From Celeribacter baekdonensis (GTDB taxonomy: Bacteria; Pseudomonadota; Alphaproteobacteria; Rhodobacterales; Rhodobacteraceae), in contig NZ_FNBL01000007.1 in NCBI RefSeq assembly GCF_900102315.1, forward strand, positions 164,999-228,998: a stretch of 64,000 bases of DNA, read 5' to 3'. Below, piece by piece: positions 55,805 to 64,000 of the stretch. The notes below the pieces were generated by a model that saw only the letters and a list, made by a program, of their open reading frames with translations, was not told the origin of the DNA and ran no database searches. Each line of letters opens with the position of its first letter. The stretch's first letter is position 1. The translations under genes were made by a program, and so were the position numbers.

Positions 55805-57120
55805 GCGGCCCGCTGATTGGTGCCCTCGGCCTTGTGGGTGTGCTGCTCTTGATTGCAATCCGTATCCCGATTGGCGTCGCGCTGGGGGTTGCGGCGGTCG
55901 CGGGCCTTTCGATCCTACGCAACCTCAATGTCGCGATGAACGTGATGGAACAAACCCCGTTCGAGGTCGCCGCCAGTTGGAGCCTCTCGGCCATCCCGAT
56001 GTTCATCCTGATGGGGGCGATTGCTCATAACTCGGGCATCTCGGTCGCACTGTTTCGCGCCGCGCGACTGTGGGCCTCGCGCCTGCCCGGCGGCCTTGCC
56101 GTGGCGACCAACCTTGCCTCTGCGGGCTTTGCGGCCGCCTCTGGATCGTCTGTGGCCACGGCTGCAACCATGGGCAAGCTCGCGATCCCCGAAATGCTGC
56201 GCAATGGCTACGACAAGGGGCTCGCGGCGGGCGTGGTCGCCTCGGCGGGTACACTGGGCGCGCTGATCCCGCCCTCGATCATGTTCGTGATCTATGGGGT
56301 CTTTGCAGAGGTTTCGATCACCAAATTGCTGATCGCAGGGGTGCTTCCCGGTCTTTTGACCGCAGCGGTCTACACCACGATGATCATTCTGCGGGCCAAA
56401 CTTGATCCTAAAATCGCTCCCCCCGTCACAATTGACGCCGAGGTCGAAGGCACGATCTGGCGCGCGCGATGGGCCTCGTTGATTCCAGTTTGGCCGGTGC
56501 TCGTGCTGATCTTCGGCATCATCGGCGGGCTCTACGGCGGGATTTTCACCCCCACCGAAGCTGGCGCAGGCGGCGCGCTTTTGGCCTGTGCCATTGCGTT
56601 GGTGCAGGGTCGGCTGACGCGCCATGTTCTATGGGAGTCGGTGACCGAAGCGGTCATGACCACCGCCTCGCTGTTGTTCGTCGCCTATGGCGCGGTGATG
56701 TTTACCAAGTTCCTCGCGCTCTCCGGCCTGCCCGTCTATCTGGGCAGCATGATTCAGGCGATGGAACTTTCGCCCTACATGCTGATCCTTGCGGCCTCGG
56801 TGATCTACCTCATCCTCGGGATGTTTCTCGATCCGATGGGGGTGCTGCTGCTTTCGCTTCCGGTGATGCAGCCGATGTTCGCGGCTGTCGGGGCCGATCC
56901 AATCTGGGTCGGTGTGATCGTGGTGAAATTTATCGAAATCGGGCTGCTGACGCCCCCTGTTGGCTTCAACGTCTATGTGGTGAAATCGGTCGTAGGGGAT
57001 GACATCCCGATCGGCACGATCTTTCGTGGGGTGGGCTGGTTCCTGATCTGCGAAGCGGTGATCATGTTCCTCTTGGTCGTTTTCCCACAAATATCGCTCT
57101 ATCTACCCAACCACATGTAA
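55801..57120 (+). CDS. dctM: TRAP transporter large permease (DctM, second system)
   Basis: This 439-residue permease has the DctM signatures IPMFILMGAIAHNSGISVAL near residue 65, GTLGALIPPSIMFVIYGVFAEVSI near 155 in parts, FTPTEAGAGGAL near 250 and GLLTPPVGFNVYVVK near 380. ATG overlaps the dctQ stop by four bases. Ends two bases before the convergent LysR gene stop. Confidence 0.93.
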   Translation: MSGPLIGALGLVGVLLLIAIRIPIGVALGVAAVAGLSILRNLNVAMNVMEQTPFEVAASWSLSAIPMFILMGAIAHNSGISVALFRAARLWASRLPGGLAVATNLASAGFAAASGSSVATAATMGKLAIPEMLRNGYDKGLAAGVVASAGTLGALIPPSIMFVIYGVFAEVSITKLLIAGVLPGLLTAAVYTTMIILRAKLDPKIAPPVTIDAEVEGTIWRARWASLIPVWPVLVLIFGIIGGLYGGIFTPTEAGAGGALLACAIALVQGRLTRHVLWESVTEAVMTTASLLFVAYGAVMFTKFLALSGLPVYLGSMIQAMELSPYMLILAASVIYLILGMFLDPMGVLLLSLPVMQPMFAAVGADPIWVGVIVVKFIEIGLLTPPVGFNVYVVKSVVGDDIPIGTIFRGVGWFLICEAVIMFLLVVFPQISLYLPNHM

Positions 57121-57122
57121 CC

Positions 57123-58058
57123 TCAGTCCGGGGCCAGAACTTGGTCCCGGACATCTGCGACTGGGCGATCCCACGGGGCCAAGGGGTGCACCGCACGGGC
57201 AAGCCAGTCGCACATCGCCATAACCAATCGGTCTTGGGTGCGGGTCGCGGGCACCCATGCGCTGATCCATAGGTCTGGCACCTTGTATTCGGGGAGCACG
57301 ACCTCAAGCGCCCCGCGCGCAATATGCGGGCGCGCCAGATATTCGGCGACCACCGCCACCCCCAGATCCGCCAGCACCGATTCCACCAGCACCAATGAAT
57401 CATTGACCGAAAACCGCGAATGGATTTCCACACTCACTGGCCCTTGATCGCCCTCGAACACCCAATTCGACCCCGTGGGATGGAAGGTCAGACAATCATG
57501 CGCCAACAAATGTCGCGGGTGGGTCAGTTCGGGGGCGCGCGCCAGGTAGGTCTGTGAGGCAATCATCAGCCGCGGATAAGGGCAGAGCGGGATGGCCTCG
57601 ACGTTGGGATAGGACGACGGGATCGCGCCCAAGGCGATGTCGAACCCTTCTTCCAGCGGGTTGACCGACCGATCCATCAACACCAAATCAATTCGCGCCT
57701 TGGGATGGGCGGCCTGAAACTGGGTGATGATCCGTCCAAAATGCAACACGCACAACGTCGTGGGGCATTTGATCCGCAAGGTGCCCTCCATCGGCGAGGC
57801 CGCATCGCGCATATCGGCAAACGTGTCTGACACCTCTGCCACGATCGACAAAAACCGTGGGTGCACTCGTTCGCCGGTTTCTGTGAGCTGGAGCTTTCGC
57901 GTGGAGCGGATAAACAGTGGCGTGCCGATCTGGTCCTCCAACCGGTTGATCTTTTTCGAGATCACCGAGGGCACCGTGTCGAGATTGCGCGCCGCTGCCG
58001 AAAAGCTGCCCGCACGCACCACGGCCAAAAAGGTCCGCATATTGTCAATCGTATCCAT
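57123..58058 (-). CDS. LysR family transcriptional regulator
   Basis: This 311-residue regulator has an N-terminal LysR helix-turn-helix (FLAVVRAGSFSAAARNL and SVISKKINRLEDQIGTPLF at residues ~8-45) and a substrate-binding domain with LRIKCPTTLCVLHFG near residue 92. The ATG at 58058 was chosen because GGAGG(A) lies upstream; the frame is open to 58337 inside the divergent gene. Likely activator of the FAD-oxidoreductase/aconitase X genes and perhaps of the TRAP genes. Confidence 0.87.
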   Translation of the reverse strand: MDTIDNMRTFLAVVRAGSFSAAARNLDTVPSVISKKINRLEDQIGTPLFIRSTRKLQLTETGERVHPRFLSIVAEVSDTFADMRDAASPMEGTLRIKCPTTLCVLHFGRIITQFQAAHPKARIDLVLMDRSVNPLEEGFDIALGAIPSSYPNVEAIPLCPYPRLMIASQTYLARAPELTHPRHLLAHDCLTFHPTGSNWVFEGDQGPVSVEIHSRFSVNDSLVLVESVLADLGVAVVAEYLARPHIARGALEVVLPEYKVPDLWISAWVPATRTQDRLVMAMCDWLARAVHPLAPWDRPVADVRDQVLAPD

Positions 58059-58091
58059 CTCTTCCTCCATCTCCCGCGACACTCCCAACAT

Positions 58092-58110
58092 CTTTCTCAA
58101 ATTGCGAAAG
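58092..58110. promoter_or_regulatory. LysR-type binding site
   Basis: CTTTC-N9-GAAAG, a T-N11-A dyad, sits between the divergent LysR and FAD-oxidoreductase genes, 34 bases from the LysR ATG and 81 bases from the oxidoreductase ATG. Confidence 0.55.
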
Positions 58111-58191
58111 GTAAAGGTGTATATTTGATCTTTTTTGGTGATGTCCAACCTGCGACCTTCCCGGTGCTGAGACCAACGAGGAGCGACCGGT

Positions 58192-59538
58192 ATGGGCGAT
58201 ACATTCAACACAGGCACGCGGATCGTGCAACGGGACGGCCTTGCGCCATCCAAACGGTTGCAGGCCGACATCTGTATCGTCGGCGCGGGAATTTCCGGCG
58301 TCAGCGCCGCCCTTGAGGCCGCCAAACTGGGGCGCAAAGTGGTGCTCGTGGACAGCCAACCCGCACTTGGTGGTCAGGCGGTGAATTCGATCATCGCCAC
58401 CTTCTGTGGGCTCTATTCCAACGGCACCCACGGCTATCAATTCACCCATGGCATCGCTGACGACATGCTCGACTGGCTCGAAACACAAGAACAGGCGATC
58501 TTTTACCGCCATGGCCCGAACACCACCGTGGTCTATTACGACGAGGTCGCATTGGGACGCTGGGTCGAGCAAAGCATCCTGAACGCCGGCGTTACGGTCG
58601 TCCTCGGCGCGATGCTCAATGGCGTCGAGGTCGAAGGCCGCCGGATCAAAAGCGCGGGCTTTCTCACGCGCTATGGCCCGCTTGAGGTCGAGGCGACCGG
58701 CTGGGTCGACAGTTCGGGCGATGCTGTACTGGCGTGGCAGGCGGGCTTTGAGTGCCGTGAACCCGATAAAAATGGCGTGTTCGGTACGCAAATGGTGGTG
58801 CTGGAAAACATCAACGAAGCCAACCAACCCAACCGTGACGAGATCGGCGCACGGATGAAAGAGGTGGGCGACATCTATGGGCTGCGCCGCCGAGAAGGTC
58901 TGGGATTCACCATTCCCGGACGTGGCATCGCCGCGATGAATATGACCCATGTCGAGACGCCACTCGACCCTGTCGCGGCCTCTGCGGCAGCCCTTGAGGG
59001 CAAGGATCAGGCCATGCGTGCGGTGGATTTCCTGCGCACCGAATTCCCCGAATGTTTCGGTGAGGCCCGCGTGCGGTCCTTCGGGCTGCCCGGTATCCGT
59101 CAAACCCGCTGGATCAAAGGCACCCACCATCTGACCGTCGACGAAATCCGGGCGGGCACCAAATTTGACGATGCCATCGGGCGGACCGCATGGCCCATCG
59201 AACTACATGACCACGACGACGGCCACCACTGGATCGTCTTCGACAAGGACCACGTCCATTACATCCCTCTGGGCAGCCTCACACCCGAGAGCTGTGACAA
59301 TATGGTGGCCGCCGGTCGCTGCATTGATGCCGATAGTGCCGCCCTGTCAAGCGTGCGCGTGATGGGGCCTTGCATTGCCATGGGCATGGCCGCGGCCCAT
59401 GCTCTGGACATCGCGGGCACGGGGTCGGTACACCAGATCGACCTGCGCGAAATGCACCGCCGCATCGCCGATAACGTCGAGCGTGAACACTACCGTTGGG
59501 ACTCCGCCGAACTGGCCTCCGTCGCAACCAACTCGTAA
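58192..59538 (+). CDS. FAD-dependent oxidoreductase (PF12831-like)
   Basis: This 448-residue protein has an N-terminal FAD motif VGAGISGVSAALEAAKLGRKVV at residues 30-51 (two pieces) and GGQAVNSIIATFCGLYSNG shortly after, typical of the FAD_oxidored group. The C-terminal FAD-closing motif is GRCIDADSAALSSVRVMGPC (near residue 382) and MGMAAAHALDIA. No signal peptide. The substrate is unknown. First gene of an operon with the two aconitase X subunits (22 bases to the large subunit). Confidence 0.83.
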   Translation: MGDTFNTGTRIVQRDGLAPSKRLQADICIVGAGISGVSAALEAAKLGRKVVLVDSQPALGGQAVNSIIATFCGLYSNGTHGYQFTHGIADDMLDWLETQEQAIFYRHGPNTTVVYYDEVALGRWVEQSILNAGVTVVLGAMLNGVEVEGRRIKSAGFLTRYGPLEVEATGWVDSSGDAVLAWQAGFECREPDKNGVFGTQMVVLENINEANQPNRDEIGARMKEVGDIYGLRRREGLGFTIPGRGIAAMNMTHVETPLDPVAASAAALEGKDQAMRAVDFLRTEFPECFGEARVRSFGLPGIRQTRWIKGTHHLTVDEIRAGTKFDDAIGRTAWPIELHDHDDGHHWIVFDKDHVHYIPLGSLTPESCDNMVAAGRCIDADSAALSSVRVMGPCIAMGMAAAHALDIAGTGSVHQIDLREMHRRIADNVEREHYRWDSAELASVATNS

Positions 59539-59560
59539 CGAACCTTGGAGGAGGGAACAG

Positions 59561-60832
59561 ATGCAACTCACCGATGCTGAATGTGCGATGCGCGATGGCG
59601 CGCAAGGCGATGCCGTGGCCGCCGCGATGGATCTGCTGATCCGCTACGGCGAGGCACTGGACGCCGACCGCCTGATTGAAACCGATAATGTAGCAGGCGC
59701 GTTCAACGCCTCCACCCCTTCGGTTCGCCCCATCGCCGAACGCGGCATGGCCGAGGTGTTTTCCAAGCTCAACCTCGACAGCGACAAGACCCTCGACATC
59801 CCGCATATGGCCGCGCGCACCTGTCAGCTCATCACAGGGATCGACGACCAGAACTGGGCGCTGCAAGGGGCCGATCCGCAGATGATCGAAATGCAACGCA
59901 AGAATGAAGCCTTCATTGGCAAGCGCGGCATCAATCTTTTTGCCACCTGCACCCCCTATCAGGTCGGCAATGTGCCCACCTTTGGCGAGCATTGCGCGTG
60001 GATGGAAAGCTCGGCGGTGATCTACTGCAACGGCGCGCTTGGCGGGCGTACCAATGTCGAAGGCAAGGAAAGCACAGGCGCTGCGGCTTTGACCGGGCGC
60101 ATTCCCTACTGGGGCTATCACCTCACCGAAAACCGTTTCGGCAATCGCCATGTGCGGGTCGATGTGCCCGTGGACACAATGATGGATTGGGGCCTGTTGG
60201 GCTATTTCACCGGCGAGCAGGTCGAAGAGGCCATTCCCGTGATCGAGGGACAGATCGGCCACACGGACTTGATCAAGCTCAAGCATTTTGGGGCTGCTGC
60301 AGCCTCGTCGGGCGGGGTTGAAATGTACCACATCCCCGGTCGGACCCCCGAGGCCCGCACCCCCGACGAAGCGTTCGGCCCGCGCCGGGCCGAGGCGTCG
60401 TTTGTCTATGACGCCGCCGCGCGCAAATCGGTCTACGAGATGCTACAAACCGCCACCGACCCAAAGGTCGATTTCATCATGCTGGGCTGTCCGCATAATT
60501 CCATCGAACAGGTGGGCCGCATCGCCCATATGCTCGACGGAAAACGCCTGCATCCCGATGTGCAGATGTGGGTCCATACGCCGCGCGCCATCCGTGACGT
60601 GGCGGTGCGTTCGGGATATGTCACCCTGATTGAAGCGGCCGGTGGGCAGGTCATGTCTGATACCTGCCCCGCGATTTCACGCCGCATCCCCGAGGGCGTG
60701 CGCGTCATCGCCACAGATAGTGCCAAACAAGCACATTACCTGCCCGCGATTGCCAAGGTGCAAGGCTGGTTCGGCTCACTTGAGGCCTGCATCAAAGCCG
60801 GCCTGACCGGCACATGGAAAGGAGATTTCTGA
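59561..60832 (+). CDS. Aconitase X catalytic (large) subunit
   Basis: This 423-residue protein matches AcnX/DUF521, an Fe-S dehydratase group. Conserved blocks are ATCTPYQVGN (Cys130), WMESSAVIYCNGALGGRTNVEG (148-168, in pieces), MLGCPHNSIEQ (Cys310) and SDTCPAI (Cys369); these Cys are the likely cluster ligands. Known members are cis-3-hydroxy-L-proline dehydratase and archaeal phosphomevalonate dehydratase. The start ATG at 59561 has GGAGGAGG upstream; the longer open frame is spurious. Stop overlaps the small-subunit start (TGATG), showing coupled translation. Confidence 0.9.
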   Translation: MQLTDAECAMRDGAQGDAVAAAMDLLIRYGEALDADRLIETDNVAGAFNASTPSVRPIAERGMAEVFSKLNLDSDKTLDIPHMAARTCQLITGIDDQNWALQGADPQMIEMQRKNEAFIGKRGINLFATCTPYQVGNVPTFGEHCAWMESSAVIYCNGALGGRTNVEGKESTGAAALTGRIPYWGYHLTENRFGNRHVRVDVPVDTMMDWGLLGYFTGEQVEEAIPVIEGQIGHTDLIKLKHFGAAAASSGGVEMYHIPGRTPEARTPDEAFGPRRAEASFVYDAAARKSVYEMLQTATDPKVDFIMLGCPHNSIEQVGRIAHMLDGKRLHPDVQMWVHTPRAIRDVAVRSGYVTLIEAAGGQVMSDTCPAISRRIPEGVRVIATDSAKQAHYLPAIAKVQGWFGSLEACIKAGLTGTWKGDF

Positions 60833-61257
60833 TGGTCGACACACGCGACAGTTTCTCCCTGCGCGGGCGCAAAGTCGTTGGTGGTTTTGCCGAAGGCGAA
60901 GCCATGGTCACCAGCCAGACGATCTCGGGCTGGGGTGGCATCAACGAACGCAACGGCTCTATCATCGAGCGGCGGCACGAGTTGGTCGGTCAAAGCTTTG
61001 CTGGTAAAATCCTGATCTTTCCGGGGGCAAAAGGCTCTTCGGGCTGGTCAGCATTTTTCCACATGACCCGCATCAACAACGTGGCACCTGCAGCCATGTT
61101 GTTTACCCGCATGACCACCAAAATCGCCCTTGGCGCCGTCGTCACCCGTGTGCCAGCCATGACTGACTTCGATGGCGACATCCTGACCCAAATCCGCACT
61201 GGCGATCACGTCGTCGTCAATGCAAACACCGGATTCATCGAGGTGACGCGCCGCTAG
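60832..61257 (+). CDS. Aconitase X swivel-domain (small) subunit
   Basis: This 141-residue protein is the DUF126 swivel domain of AcnX. The conserved GWGGINERNGSIIERRHELVGQ (in pieces, near residues 29-50) and the FPGAKGSSGWSAFF loop near residue 62 are clear. Split from the large subunit, as in the two-subunit AcnX types. No residue is missing that I can judge. Last gene of the operon; a 417-base gap without a gene follows. Confidence 0.9.
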   Translation: MVDTRDSFSLRGRKVVGGFAEGEAMVTSQTISGWGGINERNGSIIERRHELVGQSFAGKILIFPGAKGSSGWSAFFHMTRINNVAPAAMLFTRMTTKIALGAVVTRVPAMTDFDGDILTQIRTGDHVVVNANTGFIEVTRR

Positions 61258-61674
61258 GACCATACAGATTGGCTCTGTTGGATGAGACACGGCAGGCTTA
61301 GGATGTATTCATCGTCCTGCCTCACCCTGTCTGCGACCCGCGTTTTCTAACGGATGTGGCTTGCCCATCTGGAACCCCAATATCGGCCAGCGTTGGTTTG
61401 TGCGCATTAGGTTCTGGGTTTTTTTGTACGGGAGCGGGGTGTGTCTGAGTTGGTGGGTGTGTCTTGCTTACGTGACGTGCTGTTGCTGAGGGTGCCAGTC
61501 AGTCGCTTGCATTGCGTCTATGCCACAGCGTTGAGTTTGCTCTTGTTGCTTCCACGGTGCTTGCAGTTCGCGCGGGCTTCTTAAAAGTAGCACCGTTGTG
61601 GCACCGCGCCTGAGCGGCACAAACGCAAACGGCCACCCTTGGGTGGCTACGTATTTGATCTAACTGCAAGATTT
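61258..61674. other. 417-base intergenic region before tRNA-fMet
   Basis: No gene was recognised. There is a weak dyad after the AcnX gene (GGCAGG near 61291, CCTGCC near 61317) that may end that operon. A terminator-like hairpin of the rRNA operon lies at 61629-61650. Confidence 0.5.
61629..61650 (-). terminator. Probable terminator of the rRNA operon
   Basis: GCCACCC and GGGTGGC are perfect 7-bp arms at 61632-61647 around TT; on the minus strand they are followed by T-rich sequence (CGTTTGCGTTTG). It lies just past the tRNA 3' end. Confidence 0.5.
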
Positions 61675-61751
<77 letters not shown>

Positions 61752-61755
61752 ACAG

Positions 61756-61840
61756 TTTGTTTGTGCTACCGGCTGTTCAGCTACTTGAGCACTTTGTTTG
61801 TGCTACCGGCTGTTCGGCTAGTTGAGCACTTTGTTTGTGC
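61756..61840. repeat. 37-bp tandem repeat between 5S and tRNA-fMet
   Basis: Units at 61756-61792 and 61793-61829 (starting TTTGTTTGTGCTACCGGC) differ at two positions, and an 11-base partial third unit ends at 61840. It is in the transcribed spacer. Confidence 0.9.
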
Positions 61841-61965
61841 TTTGTTTTTGATCAAAGCACGGTCTTTTCAGAACATGTATGTTCTGGATATTGCCCGAGG
61901 GCTGTTTTAAGCGATCGGGGATATTTAGATATCGTCAGAGAGATTAAATATGGCTCTTTATTAGG

Positions 61966-62080
61966 TTTGGCGGTGACCTACTCTCCCACGACTTAAGTCG
62001 CAGTACCATCGGCGCAACCGTGCTTAACGGCCGAGTTCGGGATGGGATCGGGTGTTTCACTAGTGCTGTGACCACCAAAC
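61966..62080 (-). rRNA. rrf: 5S ribosomal RNA
   Basis: The minus strand reads from TTTGGTGGTCACAGCA to GAGTAGGTCACCGCCAAA, with the typical internal CCCGAACTCGGCCGTTAAGC. About 115 bases. Exact ends are approximate. Confidence 0.92.
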
Positions 62081-62204
62081 CGAATAAAGAGCCACGACCG
62101 GGTTTGATCCCGGCCATTGTCCAAGTCAGATACATTATACTGTGTGTTGGTATGTATGCTTCTGTTTGTCACAGTGAGTAAAACTTTTCAGTTTTGCTTT
62201 TACT

Positions 62205-64000
<1,796 letters not shown>

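Noticed and set aside
59561..61257. Naming the aconitase X as cis-3-hydroxy-L-proline dehydratase
   Set aside because: None of the usual hydroxyproline partner genes are in the cluster, and the substrate cannot be set from the conserved motifs alone.

Overview
The window looks like a chromosomal segment of an alphaproteobacterium of the Rhodobacteraceae (Roseobacter group); genus and species cannot be read from it. Reasons: an atpHAGDC operon without the F0 genes, an rRNA operon ending 23S-5S-tRNA-fMet, several alphaproteobacterial protein families (DUF2125, a TIGR01459-like HAD hydrolase, a Hint-domain protein, an H-type lectin-domain protein), high GC, and an abundance of TRAP and sugar-ABC transporters with catabolic genes.

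1-28 kb is mostly core genome: the end of an Mn-dependent inorganic pyrophosphatase gene, a GNAT acetyltransferase, a HAD hydrolase, a MaoC-like hydratase, ribF, a YcgN-like cysteine-cluster protein, threonine aldolase, an HCCA-isomerase-like thioredoxin-fold protein, prs, an H-type lectin protein, the F1 ATP synthase operon (minus strand), a DUF481 outer-membrane protein, a methyltransferase, gloB, clpA, an M23 peptidase, a MotA/ExbB-like plus OmpA-domain pair, a ChaC-like cyclotransferase, a DUF2125 protein, an extensin-like/tyrC/hisC operon, rpsD and a Hint-domain protein. Three intergenic gaps carry copies of a small GCGTTTCG-type inverted repeat.

29.5-41.5 kb is a carbohydrate regulon. 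A LacI-family regulator gene (40515-41525) is divergent from an operon encoding a sugar isomerase, a Gfo/Idh oxidoreductase and a ribose-type ABC transporter. A second operon encodes a Tat-exported Hyi-like isomerase, a GMC oxidoreductase, a Tat-exported gluconate-dehydrogenase-subunit-3-like protein and a secreted DUF1080 protein. A third transcript encodes a Sec-exported isomerase. Two perfect LacI-type operators with the same 14-base sequence (reverse complements on the + strand) precede the two operons, and a related 35-base palindrome precedes the third. The most economical reading is periplasmic 3-keto-glycoside formation and cleavage followed by uptake and reduction.

41.7-51.1 kb is a hexonate/hexuronate block: a TRAP transporter, two GntR/FCD regulators, a zinc dehydrogenase (L-galactonate or L-gulonate 5-dehydrogenase type), a short tagaturonate-reductase-like protein, altronate dehydratase and a 2-keto-3-deoxygluconate kinase, giving a nearly complete route to KDPG.

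51.4-61.3 kb is a second acid-catabolism island: a MarR regulator, an IlvD/Edd-family dehydratase, a second TRAP transporter, a LysR regulator, an FAD-dependent oxidoreductase and a two-subunit aconitase X. Its substrate is not assignable from sequence and it is the best candidate here for an undescribed pathway.

The right end (61.7-64 kb) is the 3' part of an rRNA operon on the minus strand: partial 23S, 5S and tRNA-fMet, with a 37-bp tandem repeat between 5S and the tRNA. No insertion sequence, phage, plasmid gene, CRISPR array or complete defence system was seen.
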